Below are positions 11,944 to 22,890 of a stretch of DNA of 64,000 bases, in pieces. Source of the DNA: Selaginella moellendorffii. Taxonomy: Eukaryota; Streptophyta; Lycopodiopsida; Selaginellales; Selaginellaceae. The notes under the pieces were generated by a model, which worked only from the letters and a program-made list of their open reading frames with translations, searched no databases and was not told the origin of the DNA. Position 1 is the first letter of the stretch, and each line of letters opens with the position of its first letter. The DNA is taken from positions 1,228,958 through 1,292,957 of the forward strand of contig NW_003314309.1 in the NCBI RefSeq assembly GCF_000143415.4, written 5' to 3'. The translations under genes were made by a program, and so were the position numbers.

Positions 11944-13429
11944 ACAAGAGAAAGATCAAACCTTTGTTCAAGTTCTAGAGTAGACTTTAAATTTGACATA
12001 TAAAAGAATATGAAAAGACTAACTTGAAATTAGTAACTCACGATTGTGGCTTGATTAAAAACTTGGATTTTCCTGGCTTTGTTGCTGCTCCCTATAGCTA
12101 TGTTCTTGTATAGATAAAAGGAAAAAATTATCTTAGATGAGAAAGCTTTACTTACCTTTCTTGTAGTCAAGAAAATTACTTTTTGAATCAGCTCTTTTGG
12201 ATATTTAATTATCCAAAACTCAGAATCAGCAAGCTTAATATCAGGCTGGGGAGGAAATACACTTTTTTATTAAACGAATGTTTGTTGTTGTCCCTAATGC
12301 GCCCACCCAATGGTAGAACATTTTGAGACTCTCTATTCAAGGAAATTGATTTTATTCCCAGGAACTACCTATATTAATAAAAAGTCATTTCAAAAGTCAA
12401 AATTTTATTATAATCTCCATCTTTTGCTCATTTCTACAAGTTTTACTTTGTTTTTAGGATTCTTCAGTAGGCTCATGGATGATTCACAATGTTAATATCA
12501 TGGAATATGTGAGCATTGCTGAATTCTTCCATGCTGATTTTATAACACATTCATATTAATTAGAAGTTTTATTTGTTTATTGTAGTTAAATTATATATTT
12601 ATGATATATCAACTAAGTCCCTATTTACCTCCTATATATCATAAAATATTATTTTTCTATTCAAATTGTATATAAGTCTTCAAATATTAAAGATTTTATA
12701 TATTTGTAACATTTTTTGCAAGTAACAAATTATTAATAAAATATTTTACTGAATCTGGAATGTTTAAGATGTTTTTCTGGAAAAGAAATATCTTAATTTA
12801 AAAATAAAAAGCTATACAATTAGGCATTTTAATTTCTAAAATCTTTATGAATAGTTTAGGCTAATGAGATTGAATAATATCCTAGACAATCTTGTGTGGG
12901 TTAAATACTTGGCTGGAACAGGTGCATTTGCTCATGGCAGCAAGCATTGTGAGTGCCTACATTTGATTGTGAGGACGTCATGGGATTCTCTCACCAGACA
13001 GTGGGATTCTCTACGCATGCATTTCGTGAAGGATGGAGGTAAGAGTGATGCAATTGGCAAAGCCAAGGACTTGTCCAGGGCTGCACTGCCATTGCCAAGC
13101 AAAGAAAACAGGTTCAAGCCTCACATGTAAAGGCCATCAATAGGAAGAAGCTTGTGCTTGGTGATGGTGAGACTTGATAGAACCTTAAATTATGCATTCT
13201 GGGTATGTCAATAGGAAAGAAAATAAAATAGAAATCTTAGAAGTTTGAGCAAGGCTTCTTGAAGTAGGACATCCTATCTTCCAACTTCTCAAGATCCGCC
13301 AAATACAAGTTCCCAATATCGCCTTAATCATTATGTAGCTGCACTCGTCTAGCACTAAAATATCCAATTTTTTGCAAGCTCCAAGGACCGATACCTTCCT
13401 GGTTTTCAAATATCAATCCCCAATTACAG
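11253..13429. other. AT-rich intergenic stretch, no gene seen
   Basis: Small open frames at 11278-11706 and 12864-13130 show no recognisable motif. The stretch is AT-rich, especially 11.8-12.85 kb, and contains a TA dinucleotide tract. Nothing else is supported. Confidence 0.45.
11903..11941. repeat. (TA)n microsatellite
   Basis: About 19 uninterrupted TA units follow an A-tract. A shorter TA run lies near 19722-19738. Confidence 0.95.
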
Positions 13430-13990
13430 AATTTATCAATGCAGTTCATGAGCACTTTAGATTATATTTGTAAAGTATGGCTTGCTACAGCGATGGTATG
13501 TATATCACAAAGTTTTCATATTTCTATCAATTTAAAACCTTTCTTGCAGTTAAAAGAGTTGCTCTTCTCGACAAAGTCTCGTCACGGTTTCAATAACATA
13601 GAGCATAATTAATAACTTTTAATAATAATTGATATTAATTCAGTTTTAACAACAGTGATTTTGGTTAATGTATTAAAATTAAGCTAAATTGACAACAGCC
13701 GCTAGATGAAAATTAATCTTATGACCCAAGGGCTTAGCGGCGAGTGGAGCGATGGGCAGCAGCGGCAGCGGTAAGTCACTCCCGATCGATTGGCGCCACC
13801 CTTGCCAAGATATCTCTCGCCAGAGCAAAGAGAATTCCCCCTCGAAGCTGAGAGATTGGATGCCAAGCAGAATAGGGTGGCAAAGAAGCTTTGTGGTAGC
13901 TCTATCCTCGTTTTTTTTTTCCAGGGAACTATATTGCGCCTGGAGAGAATCGTCCGTGCGTCCCGATTCTTTACGTGGAGTGCACTCTGT

Positions 13991-14137
13991 TGAGAGTGGC
14001 CCTGTGCCACGTGGCTAGTCCACGTGGAGAGACACGAGTCTTCACCGGTTCACCATGTCACACATATGTACATTTTCCATTCCACATATGCTATGACGGA
14101 TCTTGAGCACCATCACACGGTTTCACCTTTCGTTAGA
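13991..14137 (+). repeat. Short 5' LTR of the copia element
   Basis: About 147 bp lie between the TG at the host junction and the primer site. Only one LTR remains, so the inner end cannot be checked by comparison. It contains CACGTGG repeats and a cluster of small palindromes. Confidence 0.5.
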
Positions 14138-14149
14138 TGGTATCGGAGC
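14138..14149 (+). other. Primer binding site, initiator tRNA-Met type
   Basis: TGGTATCGGAGC matches the complement of the plant initiator tRNA-Met 3' end except for one A-to-G difference. The same variant occurs in the unrelated element at 43068-43079. Confidence 0.8.
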
Positions 14150-14340
14150 AATGCCTGGGAGAGCGCAAAGAATACGAAACCGTAGGATCAGGGCGACACC
14201 CGCTAGGGTGAATCGGAGCCTCCGTCTACGTAGACAGAGGCGTGCCCTAATCCAAACGCTCCAGGCCTTGCAAGAGGCACTGGACGACTAAGAACCTGGA
14301 CCTAGACTTGAACGAGTGGTGGGATTGGGTGTCGGCACCC

Positions 14341-17300
14341 ATGGCAGCCACTGTTCCTACAAATCCGCCTCCAAATCCACCACCTATTTCCCCTCCCATC
14401 ACAAATCCGACTGTGCCTACAGTGGATATCATTTCAGTGGACGCAAATCCACCAAAATTTGATGGGAGGAACTGGCGCTTCTGGAAGACAAAATTCGAAT
14501 CCTATATGGATGAACGAGGCCTCTGGGACATCACCACAGGAACTGAGACACTTCCAGATACAGCTACAGTGGATGAAACTGCGAAGTATCGCAAGAAGGA
14601 CCGGAGAGCTTTGGGCAAATTCCATGCAGCGCTGGAGGGGCGAGAATTCCATTGCATTGGACGGTGCAAGAGTGCAAAGGAAGCGTGGGAGGCCATGAAG
14701 CAGACTTACCAGATCCCTTCAACATCCCATCGCATATTTTTACGGAAGCAGCTTCATGCATTGGTGATGGCTGAAGGGGATGATCTCAAGGATCATCTTG
14801 CTGGTGTGAGAACCATCTTAGATGATCTTAAGGATGTAGGTGCAAACATAGAGGATGAAGAAGAAGCAGAGCTGGTGCTCGTCACACTTCCTCCATCCTT
14901 TGATCCTCTCATACGTAGCCTCACTACCACTGGAACTCCTCTAACCCTGAATGGCGTGATCAGTAGCCTCCAGGACGATGATCTGAGACGAAGAGCAACA
15001 ACAGGATCAGAGGCCGTTGCATTCTACTCTTCTCTCAGGAAAGAAACAGTGAACAAAGGGAAACAAGGAGCCTCTTCATCCAAGAAGCCCAAGTGTTCTC
15101 ATTGCAACAAGAAAGGCCATGACGAAGCTCAATGCTGGGTGAAAAATCCATCTCTCAAGCCTGTAAGGAACAATGCAAAGAAAAAGGTGGTACACGCCTT
15201 CATCTTGTCACGAGCTATGGCTGTGGCAGCACTGTCTGCAGAGTGCATCTACCTGGATTCTGCTGCTACAGACCATATGTTCAACAGTGATAAGTACTTT
15301 GAAGCCTATGTTCCTACAGCCACAGAGGAGTATGTCATCGTTGGCAATGCCCAGCAGCTTGCTGTGAAAGGAATTGGAACCATCAAGTTCACTTTACCAC
15401 AAGGAATAGTCGTAAAGATCCACGAGGTTCTTTATATTCCTGGTTTATGTGCTAATTTGTTCTCTGTGGGACAATTTGCTGAGGATGGGTATCAGTTCGC
15501 CATTACACCTCGCCAATTCCAGCTTATCTCGACCACAGGAGCCATCCTCACAGCGTCCCGGCCTGGACGGCGTGACCTCTACCGCCTTACCATGCTGCCA
15601 GATCTTACTGGACGGAGTCTGGGCCTACACGCACAAAAGACAACGACCAGTCACTCACTGGAGCTTTGGCACGCACGCCTGGGGCATCCTAGTGCTGATA
15701 GAATCAAGCAGCTCGCACGCGAGCAGATGGTTGAAGGTCTAGACCTGGACCCAAGAGCCGTTCTTCCATTTTGCCAGGGCTGTCAGCTAGGAAAATCTAC
15801 TCGCCAACCTTTCCCCAAGACTGGAGCATCTCGAGCTACAGAGCTCATGGAACTTGTACACACTGATGTGTGTGGCCTGATGGCCACCACAGCAGTGGGA
15901 GGTATCCAATACTTTATCAGTTTCATTGATGACTACAGTCGTCGCACTATGATCTACCCTATGGCTCGCAAATCCCAATCGTTACACTACTTCCAGACTT
16001 TCAAGGATATGGGAGAAACACAAACTGGGAAAATGCTCAAGCGATTGAGAAGTGATGGTGGAGGCGAATTCACTTCCAATGCTTTCAACCAGCTGTGTGA
16101 GCAAGGAGGGATTGTGCGAGAACTTACAACGCGAGAGACTCCACAACAGAATGGCGTAGCTGAGCGCAAGAATCGCACACTAGTGGAGAGTGCTCGGGCA
16201 ATGCTACTTTCCAGTGGTTTGCCTCGCAGCTTCTGGTTTCACGCTGTCTTGACGGCGAACTATCTCCAGAACCGGCTCCCCACCTCTGCCCTTGCTGACA
16301 TCACTCCTGAAGAAGCATCGAGTGGCAAGAAACCTACAGTTACGCATCTGAGAATATTCGGGTGTGAAGCGTGGGCACACATCCCTGATGGAATGCGCAA
16401 GAAATTGGACCCCAAGAGCCAGAAGGCTGTGTTTGTGGGCTACAGCCTCGATCACAAAGCCTATCGTCTCTGGAATCCAATCACGAAGCAGGAGATCCTG
16501 AGCAGAGATGTGGTTTTCAACGAGAATTCGTTTCTTCCTTCTAGTCAAGGTTCTACTTCCTTGACCGAAGAAAATGACGTTGAAGCGGAACAAGATCAGT
16601 TGACTGTCGGCACGATCACTGTGCCGCTTCAAACAGTCCCTATGCAACAATCTATGCCCGCTTCTACTCCAACACCACCAACCCCGCCGCCTCCTCCAGA
16701 TCCTCTACGCAGATCGAACCGCACAAGGTGGCCTACTGAGCGTCTCATCGAGACAATGGTCTCCTCTCGTGCAGCTGGGACTCCTACTGTTCCGAGGACC
16801 TATGGAGAAGCCATTGGCCTCACAGGAAGCGTCTTACTGGCGTGTAGCAATGGAAGCCGAGATTGCTTCACAGCAAAAGAACGAGACACATGTTCTTGTT
16901 CCAACTGTGCCTTCCAATCGCCAGATTATCAAGAGCATGTGGGTGTATGCTCTGAAGCTTAATCCTGATGGCTCGGTTCGCTACAAGGCGCGATTGGTGG
17001 CGAAAGGATGCTCGCAAGTTCCTGGACTTGACTACAACGACACCTTTGCTCCAGTGGTTAAGCATTCTACTCTTCGTTCCTTGATTAATTTTGCTGCGGT
17101 GGGAGACTTTGATCTGGAACAGATGGATGTGACCACGGCGTTTCTTTATGGCGCACTTGAAGAAGAAATCTATATGGCACAGCCAGAAGGATTTCTAGCC
17201 GCTGGAAAAGAGGATCATCTCTGGCTTCTCAAGAAAGCTGTCTACAGCTTGAAACAAGCACCCAGATCTTGGTACAAACGCTTTGACGATTTTATACTAA

Positions 17301-18177
17301 GTGTGGGCTTTTCCCGTAGCGAGGCAGACCCAAATCTTTATATTCGGGTGGAGGGTGAATCATTTGTGATCATCGCTCTTTATGTTGATGATACTCTTGT
17401 CATCCATAATCATCGCTTAATGTTTCTCCAGGTTAAGCGAGATCTTTGCAGCCAATTTGAGATGAAAACTCTTGGCTCGGCTTCTTACTTTCTTGGCATG
17501 GAACTTGTGCGTGATCGCTCTCAACGCACTATCTATCTTCACCAAGCCAAGTATATAGAAGATATGCTGGCCAGGTTTTCTATGACGAGCTCTAATCCAG
17601 TGGCGACACCAATGGAACTAGGCTGCCAGCTTTCACGAGCCATGTCTCCTGAGACAGAGGACGACAAGAGAGCCATGGACTCCATCCCTTACAGACAAGC
17701 TGTTGGCAGTCTCATGTATCCAGCTGTTTGTACGCGCCCAGATATTTCTTTTGCCGTCAGCAAAGTTAGCCAATTCCTGGCTAATCCTGGATCTCAACAT
17801 TGGGCAGCGGTGAAACGCATCTTCAGGTACCTTCGAGGTACTACTTACCTTGGATTGTGCTACCAGGGAAAAGCGCTTACCCTCACGGGCTACTGTGATG
17901 CTGATTTTGGGGGAGACTGTGACACACGCAAGTCCACCTCTGGCTATTCGTTTTCCCTGGGCAGTGCGGCAGTCTCGTGGTGCAGCAGGAAGCAAAGTAC
18001 AGTGGCAACCTCTAGTACTGAAGCAGAATATTTGGCAGCCTCACAAGCTACCAAAGAAGGTGTGTGGTTACGCTCACTACTTTCTAACCTTGGTGTGAGT
18101 GTGAAGACTCCCACTCGCCTCTTCTGCGACAATCAAAGCTGCATTGCGTTAGCGGCCAATCCTCGCTTTCATTCACG
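14341..18177 (+). pseudogene. copia gag-pol polyprotein, frameshifted and truncated
   Basis: Domains in order: gag of UBN2 type (KFDGRNWRFWKTKFESYMDE, near 14460), a CCHC knuckle (CSHCNKKGHDEAQC, near 15097), aspartic protease (YLDSAATDHM; the usual glycine of DSG is alanine), integrase with the HHCC finger (HARLGHPS..CQGCQLGK) and catalytic D, D, E positions (VHTDVCGL, FIDDYSRR region, TPQQNGVAERKNRT), reverse transcriptase (MDVTTAFLYG, LYVDDTL near 17385) and RNase H (YCDADFGGD, KSTSGYSF, SSTEAEY). The frame shifts by one base near 16815, where an extra G appears in EAIG/ASQEASYW, so the RT is out of frame with integrase. The final part of RNase H is missing. A start at 14341 (MAATVPTN) is more gag-like than 14308. 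Confidence 0.9.
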
Positions 18178-18872
18178 CTGTCTGCATGGCCTCTTCCAGC
18201 GGGTGACTGGAAGAAATCTCTGGATGGCGCTTTTGGTTTTGCGGTGGATGCGGCAGCGAAACGTTTCAACCTGCGGAAGGAAGATCTGGAGGCCAAAATC
18301 AGTGATCCTAGCTACAAGAACTCGAGGCTGACGCCTGAGGCATGGGCCAGACAGAACTACATCAGGGTTGTTCCCAAGCCAGACCAGGGACTGGAGGGCA
18401 CAAACACGAGACTCAAAGCTCTGAACTCCACGTTGATCCTGCAAGTCACCAACCAGAAAGAAGAGATCAAGAACACAAAGGCACAGAATGACAAGCTTAT
18501 GAAAGAGCAAGCTGAGAAAATCCAGGAGCTGCAGAAGGACTCAATGGAGATCGTCAGCCTTAAGGAGGAGATTACCAAACTCAAAGAGAGAGTGGCAAAG
18601 CTCGAGGAGGAAACTTCGAAGCTGAAGGAGAGAACTTCGAAGCTGAAGGAGGAGTTTGCAGCCCTGGGTCGTCAGCTTTCAGCCCAGGGCCGTGAACTCT
18701 CAGCATTGCGGCAGAGGTTATCTGCATTGCGCTTGTTCGAGCGAGTGCTTCTGCGAAAGCTCTGTGAGGCCGCTCGGGAGAAATGCGTGAGGCTTGCGAG
18801 AGAAGCAGATGTGGAGATCCCACTCGCAGCCGATGGAAAAACAAACTGGGATGCGTTTTTCAACATTCCAGG

Positions 18873-18935
18873 GCAAGTTTTTCTTTTTCTTTTTCTGTGT
18901 TTTCTTCTGTCACATGTGACTTTTATTTCTTTCAG
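18873..18935 (+). other. Intron with GC donor in coiled-coil copy A
   Basis: Copy B has GTAACT at the same splice junction while copy A reads GCAAGT, followed by a pyrimidine tract and TTTCAG. GC-AG introns are known to be spliced when the rest of the donor is strong, as here. Confidence 0.6.
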
Positions 18936-19560
18936 AGTCGTGGCATTGTTAAACGATGCAGGGCTCACCGTGGGGCTCGAGTATGCCAGATCGATCCCGC
19001 GGCGTTTGCTTGCGGGTGCGTATCAAGTGGTGGAGTTGGAGGAGGTGTTCGTCGACACAGTGCTGGAGCTGATGCCCAACGAGTTCCGGACCAAAATGGA
19101 GAACATTCTGGTGTTCGTCTATCCAGCAGCACAAGCTTCTCTCCAAGCGGCCTTTGACGCTGACGCTCTGACTGAGTAAAGGTGTGTCAATTTCAAGCTT
19201 ACTAAGCACTGAGCCCTTTGTTTCTGGTTTTGCAACGAATTTTTGTCCCCTTGAAATCTCTCCCTTAGCCATCTTCTCAGAGTTCTAGAGCCTCTTCTAC
19301 AAGTCTGCTGTTCTTACCATTGGAAGATACAAGTAAGCTGAAGTAAATGTAGATGCACTTTTGTTGCTAAATCTTCTTGCTCATTTTCTTTGCCTGTCAA
19401 AGAGTGGCTTTCATCTAGCAAATAGAAATAGCAAATGAGTCAAGCAAAAATACCAGGAGGTGAAAGTTTCCTGCTGACTAAGTGCACCACAGCTCTTTTA
19501 CTGACTGGGAGCCACTCGCAGCATCCACACAGTGGTAACTGTTACCTAGAGCTTCTACTT

Positions 19561-22054
19561 TTTTGCCGCTGCTTCTTCCCTGTGGCTCTAAGGAAAACAT
19601 TATTTACTTTTTATAATATGTTATAAACTTCTATTCCTAAAATGTTTTCAAATAACAATATTGGGGAATAGGTGTATTAATTAGGGTTTAGAATGTTGTT
19701 TATATACAAGAATGGATGGTAATATATATATATATATACATGTATTTACAAAATTTACACTATCTTTTGATGACAATAAATAAGGTGGAACATTTGGAGC
19801 TTTTACTGGGCAATTATAAACTATTATAAAAATTTGAAACTCCCACAAAACCACCAAAAAAGTTATTAATAACCATGATTAAAACAAAACCTAAAGCTAT
19901 GGCATAAGCATTAATCAATTACAAAATCTTGATGCATTAATTACAACTCCATGTGCAATTACCAAATGCTCAAACCAACCATGAAGCCATAATTTTGAAC
20001 CAAAACAAATGATTTTGAGAACCATTATAATCCATAAAATGCTATTATAATAAACAATACATCCCATGTTTAAGTTTACTGGCCAATAATCAACCAAGAC
20101 CATTGTTAACTAGGACTTATGCCCATAAGTAAAACCTATTTTTACATCTTCCTTTCAGTTAAGATTTAATACTTATGTTAACTCGGACTTATGACTTTCG
20201 TCTCTATCTAACACCACACATAGAAGGTTAAATTTACTCTATTTGTCTTCTACATCCTCAATATCCCCTTCTTGAAGAAAACAAAGTTCTAAAGCACTAG
20301 CTTTGTTCAAGTTTATTACAGTCATTCTCACTTCACAATCTCCTCACTCCACTATTGCATCTATTTGGCCTCAAACTAGATATTCCATTCAAACTCGTTA
20401 TATTCATCCTCACTCCACAATCTATGTCATTTGTCCTCATTCCATTATTGTATTTGCTCGTCCTCACTCTATCGTCGGGGACCGGACTCCTATCAATCCC
20501 CTCTACCCCTTCGAAATAAAAAAAAAGTTTGAAGTGTCGGGGCAAAAAGGAGAAAGTAAGAAAAATTGAGGAAAAATTATTGTGAAAGAAGAAAAAGTGG
20601 ATAAAGAAGCATTATAAGAGGAATTTACAATAACTAACAATATAGAAATAAAGAAATAAAGAAAGGATATATGGTCAAATCTTGGAAAATAAAGGACTTC
20701 CTATCATAAAATATTTTGGCCACCAAAATATAAACATACTTGGAGACAGGAAAATTAATAACAATATCTACACTCTTAAGGGAATATATAAACTCCTTAG
20801 TAGCAACAGTAAAGCAAAAGCTCTCAGCAGCACTCACAAGTAGGGATATGCATTCAATCTAAAACTATACCAAAGTGACTTAATTTTTAGAATATCCTTT
20901 TGATGTTTAAAAGGTTGAGCATTTCCCCTTCTGAAATGACTTTAGCAATGTTGTCTTGCTCGGCCTGGGGAATACTTAACACTATAAGTGATCAAAGACT
21001 TTACTAATGAAACAAAAGTAAGATTCTCAACTTTATACACATACTTAACATCTAGATTAATATAAGAAGGACAAAAAACACTCAACTCAACACTAGACTA
21101 AGAATGAAAATCATAAAAGTTAAAAATGATTGATGTGCTAGGAAAATGAAATATTGCAAAGGAAGAAGGAACACTAAGAACATGAAAAAGAGCCCAGAAA
21201 TTAAAAAAAAAAAAGAAATAGCAAAAGGTAAAGAAAAAGGATCAAATGACAAATTAAAGGATTAACACTTACCTCGTAAAATCTCTAAGTCATCTCCAAA
21301 ACTATCTCCATAATAATTAAGTTCCTTATCACAATCTAAATTCCATTCAAACTTGTAAACATTGTTTTCCCATAAACTCGATCCTCAAACATTTTCTAAG
21401 AACCAGACTATATTATCCAAAACTCTCTAATCGATGTCATGACCACGCTCCATATCAACAAGAGATGGTAGAACACCACAAGTCATATAATCACATCCTA
21501 TAGAAATTAGAAATGGTAACACACCAAGGATAGGTGTAGTACCAATATGATCACACTCCACAGCATCAAAAGCTCGATCTAATGGAACAACATTAATAAC
21601 CTCAAGTGATATACTCCTTGATGGATATTAGCGTAGTAAGAAGAAGAGAATGCAATGAAGATCAAAAGAAAGAGTATCTAAGCACAGCAATAGCTAGAAT
21701 TCTAGATCTTGCAAAAAGCTAATATAGATCTAGATCTAAAAGAGAATGAAGAAATAAGAATAAAACATACAATCCTAAATAGTAGAGCAAAGCATTATCA
21801 AAAGCTTTGCCCTTTAGGTACAAATTGTAATGCTTCTCAACTCCATTAATATGAGTGCTTGGGATATAGGAATAAATATATTAATTGGGATTTAGACCCT
21901 TATTTATATACAAAAATGGATGGACTAAATTCAGTCTTGAATGGACAGTCCATATGTTATAATACTATATTACCTAGCTAGAGCAATATATGAATATACA
22001 CATATGTATTTACAAACCTTACAAACATATTTTAAATTTCAATTATAAAACATC
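19561..22054. other. AT-rich intergenic stretch, no gene seen
   Basis: About 2.5 kb of AT-rich sequence without an open frame longer than about 90 codons or any recognised motif. Confidence 0.5.
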
Positions 22055-22290
22055 TATAATAATACAGAGGAGTTGCCAAATTTTTTGGGCTGTTAGATCT
22101 AGCCAATGGAAGCCATCTGCTGGGGGGGTGGGTTATTTCTTTAACCACATCTTAGTGAATAATCATGATAATGTTTCCTCTCAGCCAATGGGAAATGGCT
22201 AACTGCCTGGGGTGAAAGAAGAAGGCATTATGATATATGTCATATGCAATGTATTGACCAGATTGCATCTGTCAAGTGAAGAAGGCTTGA
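22055..22290 (+). repeat. Dispersed degenerate repeat, copy 1
   Basis: Shares GGAGTTGCC, a G-run, GGTTATTTCTTTAACCA, CTTAGTGAATAAT and TGTCATATGCAATGTATTGA with copies at 28105 and 29178, in the same orientation and order. Confidence 0.7.
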
Positions 22291-22568
22291 TAACATGGCC
22301 AAAAATAAGCATGGCATTAGGCCAATGGCTGTGATTTATTCATCTCCACCAACTTCCTGTTGAGTTTGATTTTTGCTCTATACATTGTTTGTAGCACTGA
22401 AAGAAATTCTTGAATTAAGTCTAATGAACAAACAACAAGGCTTGGATATTAAGTTCTAGACCTCATAAAGCTAATATTCTTTATTTTTAGACTTTGTCTG
22501 GCTCTGAGTAATATTAATGTTCTTAAATCTTAGCATTATATATTTATTCATATTCTAAGTAAACACAT

Positions 22569-22744
22569 TGCGAGTGCTTGGAATATGGAAAAGGAATACA
22601 GAAAATGTGCATATCAATTAGCCCAAACACCCTAGCTTATATATAGGAGCGAGTGGTCCAGATTGAAACCAATCCGACGGCTACCAAAATCCCACTACGC
22701 TAATATTAGTATACGGCATCGTAACCGTACACTTGGCCCTCACA
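22569..22744 (-). repeat. Gypsy 3' LTR
   Basis: Starts TGCGAGTGC and ends CCCTCACA on the plus strand, so it has TG..CA ends on either strand. It matches 27417-27590 over its length with scattered substitutions and a small indel near 22638. Confidence 0.9.
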
Positions 22745-22890
22745 TCATCCCCTCCTCTCGAGATAATGGAAGACCATCAGGGTTCTCTTGAAGATGGGCC
22801 AGGATTCGGAGGAACATTAGGAGGAGGCATCGGTGGATCTGTAGGTGGTATTAACTCTTCCTAATCCCTTTGTACAAAGTGTTTCAGCCG

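Larger units (their letters stand above)
13991..18177 (+). mobile_element. Ty1/copia LTR retrotransposon, 3'-truncated
   Basis: The left end starts with TG directly after host text ending ACTCTGT. A short LTR-like stretch, an initiator-tRNA primer site and gag-pol follow. The element stops inside the RNase H region, after NPRFHS, and host exon text resumes with CTGTCTGCATGG. No 3' LTR or polypurine tract is present. CTGT is found on both sides (13987-13990 and 18178-18181), which could be a 4-bp target duplication or microhomology. The empty site is preserved in copy B of the host gene near 33678, so the insertion is younger than the duplication. Confidence 0.85.
13752..19179 (+). pseudogene. 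Coiled-coil protein gene, copy A, interrupted by a copia element
   Basis: Exon 1 (13752-13770) ends at GTAAGT. Exon 2 starts at 13925 and would run on to 18872, but the copia element sits inside it between 13990 and 18178. Exon 3 is 18936-19179 (TAA). Compared with copy B, the coding text before and after the element is continuous (YVECTLS then AWPLPAG). The encoded protein has an N-terminal region of unknown family, a long heptad-rich coiled coil (KLKERVAKLEEETSKLKE and neighbours) and a C-terminal globular part containing LLNDAGLTVGLEYARSIPRR. I do not recognise the family. Copy A differs from B at exon 1, where extra bases put the upstream ATG of copy B out of frame. Intron 2 starts with GC rather than GT. 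Confidence 0.75.
13430..19560 (+). repeat. Copy A of an inverted duplication (holds the copia insertion)
   Basis: This stretch without 13991-18177 matches, in inverted orientation, 32295-34297. Homology covers about 320 bp upstream of the coiled-coil gene, all its exons and introns, and about 380 bp downstream. The junctions are gradual; the left limit is near the shared text ATCAATGCAGTT at 13434 and the right limit near the shared GGTAACNGTTACC at 19533. Confidence 0.8.
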
